Assembly (NCBI GenBank): GCA_022559845.1 | Contig: CM040120.1 | Coordinates: 308,238,740 to 308,302,739, forward strand | Length of the DNA stretch: 64,000 nucleotides | Reading direction: 5' to 3' | DNA from: Amorphophallus konjac | Lineage: Eukaryota; Streptophyta; Magnoliopsida; Alismatales; Araceae | In this document: positions 45,551 to 58,112 of the stretch, in pieces | How positions within the stretch are numbered: position 1 is the stretch's first letter | Layout: every line of letters starts with the position of its first letter | Notes under the pieces: generated by a model | What the model was told of the DNA's origin: nothing | Databases searched by the model: none | What the model saw: only the letters and a program-made list of their open reading frames with translations | Position numbers and translations under genes: made by a program

Positions 45551-48500
45551 TGTCACGTCCCGAGAAATGCAGCAGAATTAGGTCGGGAACGTGAACAGCC
45601 GGCAAATAAAGTCTCAAGCGAGAATGACAATCAGAGCGCTATAACACATCCACATAAAAGGGGAATGCACAAGGTAATGTACTCAAAATTCCAACTTTAT
45701 TAAATAATAATCAAGGTTTACAATGACTCTTTACTCCTTAACATAATGACTCGCTAGAACCAATAAAAAGAAAATTACATGACATGATCGACTTCACCGC
45801 CTATTATAGTGAAGGAACATAATTACAATATGACTCATGACTAGACTAGCTATGGCTTCTCTCGTCCATCAATCACTCTCTCCCTCGGATCCATCATTCG
45901 AGTAATCCGAATCCGTTCCACTAGAATTTCTTGAAAAAGATTAAAAAAGTATGGAATGAGCGCACTTGCCCAGTAGGTATCTTCGCATCAACATGAAGGC
46001 ATAATTTAAGTAATTAACACTTTTGCTCTAGAAGGTAAGATAAAGAAAATACGATGAAACATGCGATAAAACCAAAGTAATAACAAGATATCAAGATGAG
46101 TGTAGAAATAAGAGATAATGTGAGAACATGATTAAGCAAGATTATAATGTGGCCTTTCATTAACGAGAATGAACTAGAATGTAACGAGAATGTACTTTTT
46201 ATAACTTTGAAAGGCTATGTTCTAGAAAGTCATGTAACAAGAATGTAATAATGATATTTCGTGAGAATTCGTGGATATTCATGGATTTCACCCGTTTATA
46301 AAAAAAGTACTCCCGGCGTAATGCGACGCTAGTGTTCATCATACCCCATGGTTAACAGTATATTTCTGGCCATCCGACGAGGGGGCTAGCGTCGAGCCCT
46401 TGGACACTGTCCGTGCCCGCTCTTGCATCTTCAAGTTATAAATCAAGCTACTTCCACGAGAAATATAAATATAGGCCAATAATGTCAAGTTCAAACAATA
46501 GTTTCATGATAACAACAACCAAGGTGAGAACGTACTAAAACGGAATCATGAGATCAAGGATGAATTAATTGGACATTATGCTATGGATGAATTTCGGTAG
46601 CATAATGGTACATTTTCATAGTTTCATAATTCATTAATAACTTATTTAACAAGGTGTTAGGCTCCAGATAATCATAAGACTATCTAGGAACAGAGTATAG
46701 TCAACCCCTTGGTCAAACCACCGGTTAGACAACATTTAGACATAGCGCGGTCATGCCAGGACCGCTATCAGGCAGTAGCGGTCATGTGGGAACCGCTATC
46801 AGGATGAGTCGACACAGAAGAAAGAACAGGTCGACGTAATGAACAAACTGGCAGAACGTAGTCGCGCCTGGACCGCTATCAGGAAGTAGACGTTGCCTGA
46901 AGGCCGCGTTCAGGTCAGATCACAGAAAATGCAAGTTTCACGAACTGCATTCTAGACCATTGGGCTTTTATGGTACAACTAGCTCGACGTCCTTGTGAGA
47001 ATCCCAGGCTCGCAGAGACTTATGGAGGTCTTGAAACATGATCACCTAGTCTGACAGAAGGAATATCCGACGGAGAGTATCTCAAGTCCAAGAGAGTGTT
47101 CCTATCAAGTGCATGTGAACTAATAGCAACATACCGGAGTACGGGTTATATGTGAACTAAATAAAACAAAAACGAGATGAGAAGGGAACGATTAAAACAT
47201 AGATCAAAGTGTAATCGAGTCTTGGAAATCCTGTTTAAATACAAAACTATAGAGTTTGGCATGAAATTAATATACAAGAAAATAAGCTTTAAAATCATGC
47301 TAACATGAAGTACGGACTATGCCATGTTCAGAAATACACCATTACTATGCTAAGACATGCAGAATATCAATGATATAATAGGAATAAGATAATGTTTTGG
47401 CGTTGTTGCAGAAACTAAAACGCGATCTGTTAAGGACCGCCTCTTAACAGTAGCGGTTTGTCGGGGACCACCTTTTGAAGACAGCGATCTCTGTGGAATC
47501 GCCTTCTATCTTTAACAGACAGAAGCTAATAACAACGTGCAAGGCCTATTCTAAGGCAATTAATACTTGGAAACACTATAAAACAGAGAGACCAATATGT
47601 TAACATGCTTAAGATGAATTTATAACCTGAAAGAAGTATGAAACACATTTAAATTCCCATCTTTTAATTAAGGATGCAGGGATAATATGCAGTGAGAACC
47701 ATGGTTGCGCAGTCATAGAAAAACATCAAATACTCTATGTATAGTGCATGAAATCACGAGATATCAGTGTGCTTTTGTTCCTAGCTTGATGTTTAAGCCA
47801 ACATGAGATAACCTACCTTTGGTTTGATCCCTAGACAAAGAATTTCTCACTGGAAGTACGCTCTCGTTCCTGCGCATCCTGCATGGAACCAGCAACTTCC
47901 AGTCCTTCTAACTCCTTAGCTACTTGTTCTCCTAGCACGAGATTTTGAGAGAAATTAGAAGACATAAAGGGGAACAATTAACTCTGAAGGTTGAACCAGA
48001 AATTGCCTCTGATAAGGTCCCTAAACTTTAGATCTTTGCCAGAAGAATACGCCCGTTCCTGTGCGTTCTACAGAGAAATAGCTACTTTCGGACGTTCTAT
48101 CTCCTTAACCTCTTGACCTCCTAGCACGAAAATTTGCATAAGGTTAGAAGATACTAAGAGGAACAACAACTTCTAAAGGACTAGCATAAAATTTTGAAAC
48201 CTTATCGTCGAACCACGCGATCCAAAACAAGGGTTCACGCAAGTCGAATATGGGCTCTATTTATAGAGTTTGGCCTAGGGTTGAGGGATTTGATCGAAAT
48301 AGGAGTCCTATAGGGTACCAATCTGATCCTCTGAGAGTCCTAGACGAGTTCCCATGCCATGTCACATCAATCCATGGCGATTGGGATGGCAAAATCCAAT
48401 TTTTCCATGCTTCCCTAACACTCGGTTACGGAACTGGAACACGGTCTCCTACGGACCGCCTTCATCAAGCCGTGGTCTCGCGACTGACCGCGTCTTGCCA

Positions 48501-48871
48501 GGCCGTCAGAATTTGAATTTTAGTCAACTTCCTTTTAAAATTATCCTTTAATTATCTAGTTAAATTGGGGAAATTTCCTAATACGTCTCTAGGGCTAGGC
48601 TTGGTCCAAAAGGCTTGCGTTTTAAGGTTTAAGGCCCATTTTAAGTGGACTTATTTTTTTTAATAATTAAGCCTAAAGGAAATTATTAATTAAGCCTATT
48701 AAGCCTATTAAGTGGGCTCTAATTAGTGGATGATATTTGGGTCTTAATTCCTAAGGCTTTAACTTATTAATTTATTAACTAGCCCATTTAACCTTTTAAG
48801 TCTATATTAAATGCTTAATTAAATCTATTTTAATTTTTAGAAAAAATTCTAGAATTACCCGGGGTGTTACA
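45551..48871 (-). mobile_element. Solo LTR, chromovirus (Tekay/Del-like), TSD AGGCC
   Basis: 3321 bp running TGTAACACCCCGGG...CGGGACGTGACA on the minus strand, flanked by AGGCC at 45546-45550 and 48872-48876. A TATA box CTCTATAAATAGAG lies at 48255-48268 (minus). It has the family layout seen in the complete chromovirus: U5 block AGTATGGAATGAGCGCAC (about 45948), an L-block (46969-47100) and palindromes around it. There is no internal region, so it arose by LTR-LTR recombination. It interrupts the Tat-like gag. Confidence 0.92.
46740..47515 (-). promoter_or_regulatory. Leader module of the solo LTR: L-block flanked by palindromes
   Basis: The L-block at 46969-47100 (GGTACAACTAGCTCGACG, GAGAATCCCAGGCTCGCAGAG, ACTTATGGAGG) is flanked by imperfect palindromes built on GCGGTC...GACCGC at 46742-46900 and 47405-47510, with another at about 48435-48465. 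The stem sequence differs from the CGCCCT type of the other elements, but the arrangement is the same. Confidence 0.75.
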
Positions 48872-50089
48872 AGGCCTTTCGGCTAGCTTGGCCAATTCTT
48901 CTAGCTCCCCGGGTAGGACCTCATATCTGTTGGTCACCCCTACCATGTTGCAAGTGAAAACTTGCATTTTTTTTCTTTGCCTCCAAACTCCCCTCTCAGC
49001 TTGACCAGGGAAGACCGACCTTTCAAACATTGATACCCTTTTATTCTCTTCCGACTGTGAGGAAGCTTCAGAGTACTTGGCCATCAGGCCATCTTCATAT
49101 TCATTGACGTGCATGAGCGATGCCTTCCTTCTTCTTTCTTTTCCCTCTTCTTTTCCTTTGGCGTTGACGACGTGAAGCAGTCTTTGTTGACCTCGAGAAG
49201 AGATCTCCACATGGAAGTAACTCTTGACCACTTGGGTCATTTCTTCTTGACTGCGCTCTAGAGAGAGAGCAGGAGGCAGCAGTTGATCTTGTGTTGACAG
49301 CATGTAGGAGAGCCGTGATAATAGGGCAGCTCCGTTCGATCTTGTCAAACATCTAAAAACATTGGTCTACCTGGCACAAACCCTATGAGTAGGCGGAGAG
49401 GCCACAAACATGACTTCTTCTTCCTTCGGTGCAGCTTTATTGCCCCCTCTCCTGGGACCTTTAGCAGTTAAATTTGCACTTTGTGGGGTCAGAGCCGGAC
49501 CCCGAGTCCACTTGGGAACCCAAACTTGCTTGAATCTTGGTAACTTGGGGTCTACCTTCCCCCATATGTCCTCATGCATATTGGCCTTCCGGCTTGCTAG
49601 TGCCTGGAAGGCATTGTATATAGATAGTGCCAAGATGATGCGGTCTGGCAAAACTTCTGCATTGCAGCCGTTCAAATATACTCGAACACCGCCAATCATA
49701 ACAGGCATCCCAGAAGTTGAGAGTCGGCCTCGGGGAATAGCAGCAATTCTTCTTTTCTGGTTCTTCTTCTTCCCCCCGGATGCCTTGTCGCTAGCGGGGA
49801 CAGCACAGTAGTCCACATGGTAGACAAAGCAAGCATCGATACAATGAGGTGGAGTAGCCCTCCAAGAAAAGCTCGCCTTTGAAGGAGCCACGGCCCTTGC
49901 CGTGATAGTCTAGTCAGCTTCCTCCTTCTCGATCCGCAGTAGGCCGACGAAGGCGACTCCAAGGAAATTGGGGAACCCCACCACTAGTGGCAAAGTTCTG
50001 AACACACTGGGAACTGCCAGGTACCTGTGCTTAGCATGTGCAGCAACCATCTGGGGGCCGAAGGTAAGTCCGGCGAGTCCGCAAGCCAT

Positions 50090-50202
50090 TGTTTCCTACG
50101 AAACAAAACGAACAAACAATCAATATTTTTCGGGAAGGCCCCGGGGCCTTCTACCTTAGCGAAAAGATGAAGGGAGACTCAGTCCCACCGGGCATGCCAA
50201 CT
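50090..50202 (-). other. 5' leader and primer binding site of Tat-like element A
   Basis: Minus-strand TTGGCATGCCCGGTGGGACT (50200-50181) starts two bases after the LTR end CCCCACA and is the likely primer site. About 90 bp of leader precede the gag ATG, including GGCCCCGGGGCC, a perfect palindrome at about 50141-50152. Confidence 0.7.
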
Positions 50203-51315
50203 TGTGGGGAATGGATTATTTTATCTCTATTGTTATATATGTATATTTTGTTTTGATTTATTTATTAGGGGTTTTATTCAAGAGTGGGGTGTGCCAGTCA
50301 CATTTGTGACAAATTTTATTACGTGCTCCGTCTGACTGATCAGACAAAGGTGAGTGATCATGTCGGCACCCGAAGTCCGCCATATCATAAAGGTTATGAC
50401 ATTAATTACATCCTTCCGAAAGAAGAAAAACCATTGATTAATCTCCAAGATAGAGAGCCGCCGGGGCTAAGCAAATATGGACAGATGCACGAGGCAAAAA
50501 GTGTGTTATGCAATGCAAGATATAAACATGTCTTCAAGCATGCAATATCGTAACATCTTATTGAATCGACCTCTAGTACATGGCGGAGAACATAGATCTG
50601 AAGACCACCTCATGCTCAGTGAGAGCCTCCAGTCAGACTTAATATGGCTTTCCGTAGATCACCGTTTGATATATTGAGGGATCGGAACAAATAGGCATAC
50701 AGTAAGATAAATACATATCCGTACGGGTTCATACGATCATATGTTCAAATTTTATTTTAGCATGGCAATTATTCACGTTGCCACAATCTCGTTATCTTTT
50801 TATTTATTCCTTTTTCTTTTCTTCTCTTTTTTATTACTATCATCATTTCATTCATCATTTTTTTATTTCACATGTATGTGACAACCACATCTTGGTAAAA
50901 GGGGGGCATGAAGTGAACTAGCAAGGGCTAATGCCAAGTGGATCGGTGGAGATGTGGAGGGGGAAATGAATGGGCACAAAAGGAAAAATGAGGGTAGGTG
51001 CAATTGATCGACGGGTGAAGAAAGGGGAAGAAGGTGAATCGTCACATGAAGAAGTGGGCGGAGTGTGGAGAGGAGGGTGAACCGGTGCAGAGGGGATTTC
51101 CCTTGCGCCGATTCACCATGTTTGGGCAAAATTGGCGCCGACTCAGGTTCTACTCTACCATGGGACCTTATTTAGCCAAATGATGGGATCATAGACTAAG
51201 GCAATCCCTTCTTTGAGGCATTGATCACTATTTGTGGCGAGAGAACCACACATGCCATTCACCTCCTTCGAAGAAAATACCTTGAGAAGGTAGCAGATGC
51301 CAAGTGTTTAAGCAT

Positions 51316-51640
51316 GAGGGTCGACGCCATGGGCTCAATGTTGACGCAGCAGCCATGTGAAAAGATGAAGAGGTCGACGCGGAGGGGCATGGGGTGGACC
51401 CAAGGATGAACGGACAGAAGCAGAGGTCGACGCAGGAGGATGATGGGGTCGACGCAGGGTTACATGAGAAGACAGAGGAATCGACGCAGGAGTATGTGGG
51501 GTCAACACAGGGTTACTCTGGAAGGAGGAGAGTTGACACCAGCTGATATAGGGGTCGACGCAGGGGTGCTGTGAGGTCGACTCGAGGGCTAACTGGAAAA
51601 GAAGAAAGGTCGACACAGGGTGGTTGTTGAGTTGACACAT
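51316..51640. repeat. GTCGAC-core motif array in LTR-A
   Basis: About ten GGTCGACGCAGG-like phrases lie about 25-35 bp apart, for example near 51319, 51371, 51427, 51447, 51480, 51552, 51575 and 51608. Some have decayed to GTCAACAC or GTTGACAC. They lie in the transcribed or U5-side part of this minus-strand LTR. Confidence 0.75.
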
Positions 51641-52236
51641 CAATATTTGGTAAGAGCAAGGGTGACAGAGATTGAACATCCAAGCTGGCCCTGAGACTCG
51701 TAGATTCAGAATGTTGTTTAGTATGGTAAAATTAGCTCATTCAAAATTATCATGGAAAATTGAAGACTCCCTTTAAATTTTGGAATGACCACAACGCCAA
51801 AACCTTCATGGTTCTATCATTAACTCTGCCCTTGTTCTGCTAAAATAAGGTGACCTCCAATGTTTACTCTCCGTGTGAGGTTCGTACTCAAGCACGATCT
51901 TAGTGCAGTTCGAGGCAGGCACGCATACGCCACGCCATATTGCCAACAACATTATGGGTTTATTAAGGATTATTGTTGATTCAATTTTAACCAAGGTAAT
52001 GTAAACGGAAAAGCTGAGAAAACTACGGATGAATTTTGGTAGCATCTCCCTTTATCCTGGAAGATGATGGGGGATGAAATAGACTCGCCCACGGGAGTAC
52101 CCAAGATGAGCTCACTAGCTGTCGGGAGGCCGGATGCGGCGACCCGATAATCCAAATGGGACGGAGACCCCGAGGACTAGCCTACGAGGGATCGCAATGA
52201 CCCATGGGTTGCCACAACCTCAATTAAGAGACGTGG

Positions 52237-53654
52237 TGTAACGACCTGAGAATCCGATTACCGGGAAGGCCCGATAACCCGAGACTCGCATCGCCACCCA
52301 CGAGCCCGAAGACTCGGAAGGGTTCGAAGGATGGTGTGGGAACTACACAAGTTTCACAAGACTGACAGTCAGACACTCCGTACTCGACAGGAGTACCTCC
52401 CACTAGAAGCACAGCCGGTAGCGTCCCCTGACGACTTACACTGCACCACAGGTGAACTGCCTGATGTGGTAGCGCCTACCCAAGGCACGAACACCGCACA
52501 AGTAACCACAAACAAGTGACTAGCTGGGGTCACGCCCGTCGACGTGGGTCAAACCGCCCCCAACCACGTGTGCACACACAGACCATGCGTCCTAGGTCTG
52601 GTCCTCTGACCGATTTTCCCCCGTAGCCGGACTCTGGCTAACGATGAGGGGCCCGACGGAAACCAGTCTAAAACCGTCCTCAGGGTAGCCTCTCCACCAC
52701 TCCCTGGTGGGACCACACGCGTGTAAGCAGGCTATGACTAGTGGAGGGTCACTGAAGGAGTAGACTCTCAAGTCACGAAAAATGACGCCCGCATCCGACG
52801 ACGCACGGGGACCACCCCACGCACCGGCCCCGTCGCACGGCGACCACAGTCAGACTAAAAACAGGGTTGCAGCCCTCTCGGGGAAACCAAACGCCCGACG
52901 GTCCACCCCGGGACCGTCACAAGGCTGTAACAGTCTAGGCGAGACCGTTACACACACCTGGCGGTCTAACGCAGGCCGTTACACGGCCTGAGGAACGTAA
53001 GGAGTAACGCGCTGGGCCAGGCGCGTTACACGAGTACGGAGTGTCTGACTGTCAGTCTTGTGACTTCGACCTTCGGGTTTGCCGGGTCGACCGTTGAGCT
53101 TCGGTTGGTTTACCGTGGCACGTGTGTCGGTTTACGTGCCGTAGGACCCTTGTTTTGTAGAGTGCAGGGCTTCCCATTCCGAGGTATCCTCCTACCGCTA
53201 CTGTAGGGGTTTCTCGTTTTACGAGGTAGGGTTCGAGTGATCCCTACTGAGTCTTGTTCCGAGACTCATTCCCTGCGCGTTTTCACCATGTTTCAAGTGA
53301 GGCGCCACCCTTGGGGAGCGCGTCCGGGGTGTAGCGTGGTGCGGGTGCCCAGAGGTAGTGCCAGAGGTCAGAGCCGGGGGATGTCCCGTGTAGCTGTACT
53401 TTCTTTTCTTATCTCTGTACTAGTTGTGGACTACTGTTGTTATTTTATTGTTATCTTGTGGACTATGTATAATGTAAAATGTTAATTTATTTCCTGCTTA
53501 ATGTTATAAACTGTTTAATTTCTACAATTACTTGTGATACTTGTGTAGTTCCCACACCATCCTTCTAACCCTTCCGAGTCTTCGGGCTCGTGGGTGGCGG
53601 TGCGAGTCTCGGGTTATCGGGCCTTCCCGGTAATCGGATTCTCGAGTCGTTACA
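52237..53654. mobile_element. Foldback element: 124-bp inverted ends, TG...CA termini, TSD CGTGG
   Basis: 1418 bp starting TGTAACGACCTGAG and ending CTCGAGTCGTTACA. The terminal inverted repeats, 52237-52360 and 53531-53654, differ at about five positions. The target copies CGTGG are at 52232-52236 and 53655-53659. A second inverted pair lies inside: 52355-52389 with 53031-53066. The GC-rich interior has many short palindromes (AACGCGCTGGGCCAGGCGCGTTAC, 53005-53028, in two parts) and no credible ORF. The 5-bp TSD and TG...CA ends fit an LTR-type integrase; the long inverted ends do not fit an ordinary solo LTR. Confidence 0.85.
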
Positions 53655-54259
53655 CGTGGGCTTAATGGCTGTCGGACTGAGTGGCCCATCGATATTCACC
53701 CTTGGGGAGGATCCGCCGCGGCCCATGTTATTAGGAAACGAGCCCCCCGGGGTCCATGGGTTATTTGAAGGACACCCGATCGGAAAAATCTGGTAAATAA
53801 GGAATGTCTCCCCCTCCCCAATAATGGGTCCATGCATCTTATCGAGTAGCGATTAAAACAATTGAATAAATCTTAATATTGCCCTAAGTGAAAGGAGGGT
53901 TATGGGTCAGCCGACGAAGCTAGCAAACCCACACCCTCGTTGGGGGACTGAGGAAATCGAGGCCAAATGGGCTACTGTCACAGTGGCATGCGTGAACATT
54001 TCAACGGGATAGCAATAGTAGAGATGATGGGGGAGACTCAAACACTCTCAATTGAATTATAACGGGAAAATGTGTATTGTGAAGAACGAACTAATGGGAT
54101 CACAGTAGGGGAAAGTATGCAGGAACGGAAAGTAAAAAAAGGGGGGGGGGTTGCCCAGGAGACAGAGTTCTCACGGGCATTTGCCCGAACGCCAAGGGAG
54201 AGCGCTTGCAGCAGGCTTTTAAGGCCTAGTGAGAGACAGAGGGCAAACGGCAACAACTA

Positions 54260-54510
54260 TAGAGAGATTAAACGAGGGGAAAATCACGCTAGGTGTGGGA
54301 ATGAGTCACAATCTCGACAATCCATAGTGATGGGTGAGGGGGCTGTGACCAGCTCCATATCGAATGCGAGATAGTCGCAACTACCACGAAGCTTAACCAG
54401 AGCGAAAATCGCATTGGCTATGGGAGTAAACCATAGTCCCTACAACTCATAACTGTGAGTGAAGGGGCACATGGCGAGCTCCCCATCAAAAACTTAATAT
54501 AGTGTGTACA
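54260..54510. repeat. Diverged two-copy tandem duplication in LTR-A
   Basis: A unit of about 125 bp appears twice: AGATTAAACGAGGGGAAAATC... at about 54264 and AGCTTAACCAGAGCGAAAATC... at about 54389. Both end in GACCAGCTCC or GGCGAGCTCC. Identity is moderate. Confidence 0.7.
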
Positions 54511-55732
54511 TCAATCGCACACAAACGTGAAATACGCATTAATCATACAAGGAAAGCGGGCGTTGATTGCACATAATAGCTCATGGGTCTTGGACCCATT
54601 AGTGACCTGAGGGAGAAGGGAGTGAATGAGTTTACTGTGGCCCCTCATGGCATAAGGGGCAAACCATTCTGAACGGATTAGAATTCAAAAGAGAAACACA
54701 TGAGATGATGGTGAAACAGTAACACCACTATGAACGTAAACAAAGGGGGAAAGAACTTTATCTACAACACCGATGGCCTTGAGGCGGACATGGAGGGGCA
54801 TATAACAATACAGTAATGCAAGAAAATATAGAGGTCAATCAACCATCGAATCTGTTCATTGCTTCAGAGCAGCGTGCAAAGAATTCATTACATGTATCTA
54901 GAGAGCCAAACATTTGTTGCCCCGAGGGGCTTTTACAGACAGACGGTGTCATGTTCCAACAGCAAAACAGAGAGAGGTATGCAGATTAATTACTGTAAAA
55001 TGGTGAAAGAAGATGAGGCATCTGGGCTCGTATCATCGCCCTTCACAAATTTGAAATAGAAAGAAGCTACAAGAAAAATAACATGGATGGAATCAACGGC
55101 CCCTGGACACAACTGCGGTGAGAACCCACCTAAAGCCTCGAAACAGAGTATCAGAACTCTGAGATCACTCCCTGAGGAATCTGGAACGGCCAATGGAACT
55201 TCGAGGGCTCTCTCTTCAGGTTGAATTCGTTACGGCTCTCCTTCTCCCCCCACGGCTCTTCTTACTATGGTTCTTCTTTTCTTATCCTCTTGATTGCCTT
55301 CCAATCCACCTTTTTCTTTCTGGATCGAGCATGCCTATTTATAGGCGAAAATGGGGAGCCGCAGATGATCCGGCGGGCACTGACGCGCGTCGGATCACCG
55401 GCGCGCCTGCACCTTCTCATGCCGGTTCACGTAGCATGAGGCGCGCCGACTCACAAGGCAAAGCAGGCCTCGGCCGATTCATGTGGCCAAAGCTCCTTGG
55501 GCCGATTAATGTGGCGGGAGGACCCTGCGCCGATCCACTATGGCCAAGGCCCCCTTGCGCTGATTCACCATTGTGTTGAGGGTTGTCGGTTCACTCGTTT
55601 GCCCCATTTGTTGTCTTTAGCCCATTTTGTCTCTTTTATTCTTCTTTTTCCTTCCTCCTTTCTTCTTCATTTTTGAAAATAAGAAATAGCAAAAAAATAA
55701 AATATTTTAGTATTAATTTCCATGTGTCAACA

Positions 55733-56292
55733 GGCGTACTGACCTGTTGCTGGAAAATGGAACTGAGGATTGGGAACTGGATGTTCGGATGGGAGACTGG
55801 ATACTGGGACTGGAAACTGGAAATTGGGAACTGGATATCAGGACTAGATACCAAGACTAGAGACTGGAATCTGGCTACCGGGTACTGGGACTAAAGGCAG
55901 GGACTAAGAACTAGATACTGGAGCTAGAGACTTGAAACTGGGACTGGGACTTAGATATTGGGACGGGAGATTGGATATTAGAGGCTAGAAATTGGATGCT
56001 GGGACTGGAAGCTAAGATTTGGATACTGGAAGCTAGGACTGGAGGCCTACCCCTGCTTATTGCTGGAAACTGGAATTGGAGATGGGAAATCAAAAATTAG
56101 ATGCTGGAGACTGGGGGCTGGAACTGGATCCCAGGATTGAGGACTGGAGGTTGGATGCTGGGTACTGGGACTAGAGACTTGGAGCTGAGTGCTGGAGGCA
56201 TGCTTGGGTGTGGCGTTCTGGCCTGTTACTGGAAGCTAGAGGCTGGAAGTTGGAGATTAGGGATTGCATATCGAAAACTGGACACTGGGGCT
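55733..56292. repeat. Tandem array F (GGGACTGGAAACTGG, about 20-25 bp)
   Basis: Short diverged units built on CTGGAAACTGGGACTGGATACTGG fill the gap between the two Tat-like LTRs. A longer unit is hinted at by GGCGTACTGACCTGTTGCTGGAA (55733) and GGCGTTCTGGCCTGTTACTGGAA (56213), 480 bp apart. Confidence 0.8.
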
Positions 56293-58112
56293 TGTTGGAT
56301 GCACTCTTTTTATCGGTTCGTGGGGATATCGTGGATCGTTTTATCTTTTATCGATTTATCAAGTGCGAGGGCGTGCCAGTCACCTAAGTGACAACGTCTT
56401 CAGGCTTCGAGACTGGAGTGGTCCGAAGCCTATGGTGCACTCTGTCTGACTAATAAGATGATTGTGGATATCAGGTCGGGACTGAAATCCGCCGTGCCAA
56501 AAAGGTCACGGGGTTAATTACATCCCCTCAGAGAGGGGAAAACCTCTGATTAATCACCAAGATAAGGGGCCAAATGGTGTAAATATCAATTTTCATTAAT
56601 GAATGAGAATTGGGTTGAAATTATTAAAATCTCATGCATTAGGGTGCACGATTGTATTCAAAATCATATCGGTCAGATATTGACCATTTCATATTCGGAC
56701 GGAGTCCGAGTTGAGAATATCCTAAGTATACGTATAATACCAGGACAAATGTATGTCGGGGTACGGCAAGTTTGATATTGGAAAGATGAAACAATTTCGG
56801 TTAAATCCCGATCGAGGCGGTTAAAAATCAGTGGGTTATTGGCCCGATACAAGGTTAGGCTTTGACCATGATGGGGATGACCCCCGGGGTCAAAGCATGA
56901 CTTGCGTAGGCATCATTGATGTTTCCGACGCCAAGGGTCAATGGGGAGGTACCCCGGACAATACGTCATTGAATTATTATGTTTTCTTTTTTTATTATTG
57001 TTGATATCATCAACATTTCATTGTTATAGTTCATTGTTTATCCCTTTTTTATTTTTAGCTTTATGGTAATTTACGTCTAGACAGGTGGGCGCCAATTCTT
57101 TAACCTGGAAGAATTGGCATCTCCCCGCACAGACGTTGATTCTAGTTTCTTCTAATTTTTATTTGGATTTTTTTGATCAATGAATTGGCGCCCCTTCAGA
57201 AAGACGCTGATTAATTCGCATCTATCAACTGGACGTTAATTCTTGAAATTGGCGACGTCCGCAGTGGTCTCCAATTCTTTTGGTTTTCAAATAATGTTGA
57301 ATTATGTCTGGCCAGGGTGCATCGACACACTGTGCACAGTGCGTCGACACGCCCCTCTTGGCAGAGAGCCCAGGGGGCTTGACAGAAACCTTTTCTTCAT
57401 TTTTTTTGGGTCCGCTGGTTATCTTCTTTTGTTCATTTTCTCTTTTGGTGGATGAGATGTATGCAAGGACATGCATGCTTCTAAATTACATATTCATGCA
57501 ATATGAGGTCTTTGAGATTTAACCAGTTCATGAGGTTTCACTCGAAATCCTTCTATGCATATATGAGTCAAGTCACACATAAAGATGCAAATGCTTGTGG
57601 AGATGAGTTTTCCGAAAAGAAGTTAATTATTTTCGTTGTTTTATGCTTGTTATGCATTAGTTTGTGTTAATATTTTTTGTTCTTCTCTTTCTCTTCTTTT
57701 CCTGTGCAATGATTTCGTTCGTGATGTTCTTGAATTAAGTCCAATCGTCATTGTTCCATGTATCATTATTCTTCAAACTGCCTGGCAAAAATTTGGCAGC
57801 ATCTCCCCTAGACCTGGAGCGTCGGGGAGAGGTTAATTGTGTATGCTCCCACGGAGGAACTACGAGATGGCCCTGAAATAAAGGGGGTTCTGCATGGAAG
57901 CGGCAACATCTCAGGGTGCGCATGGAAGCGGCAACACCCCATGATCCGAACCGGGCACGAACACCTCGAGGACTAGCCTAAGAGATGCTCCTATGACCCG
58001 AGGGACGCCACAATCCTGATCCCGGGACATGGTTTTAAATTATCGCCAAATTGCATGGCTATTAATATTCATCCTTCTCAAAGAGATCACCCGCGAACCA
58101 AGCTATGAAGAA

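Larger units (their letters stand above)
42326..50089 (-). pseudogene. gag: Tat-like Ty3/gypsy gag, decayed and interrupted by a solo LTR
   Basis: Translation from ATG at 50089 reads MACGLAGLTFG. Removing the solo LTR plus one target copy (3326 bp) keeps the same frame to 43440, good evidence for one original gene. In-frame stops include 49910-49912 and 49367-49369 and about seven more after the solo LTR. The capsid region (44433-45137) has KFDKFSGKGSPKEHI, EAYLLKFFGSSLMSLALEWY and TTLEYIKRWQNLSMRC, typical of plant retrotransposon gag. Then FYPYHQIVGHPIGDCYIFKDAI, a Tat-type C-terminal motif. A second, diverged copy of that part follows (42326-43065) after a frameshift near 43050. No protease, reverse transcriptase or integrase is seen to the left. 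The N-terminal 250 residues match nothing I recognise. Confidence 0.75.
50203..55732 (-). mobile_element. 5' LTR of Tat-like element A, with a nested foldback element
   Basis: On the minus strand it runs TGTTGACACATGG...ATTCCCCACA, 5.5 kb in all or about 4.1 kb without the nested 52237-53654 element. A palindromic TATA box CCTATTTATAGG lies at 55334-55345. Parts align with LTR-B at 56293-59697, for example GTGCCAGTCAC / CTCCGTCTGAC (50290-50340 with 56374-56450) and GCATCTCCC...GAGGACTAGCCTA (52041-52185 with 57799-57990). LTRs of this length with a primer site of this form fit the Tat lineage. The 3' LTR partner is not in the window. Confidence 0.72.

Noticed and set aside
52237..53654. Mutator-, hAT- or CACTA-type DNA transposon
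   Set aside because: The TSD is 5 bp and the tips are TG...CA, which do not fit those superfamilies, and no transposase is present.
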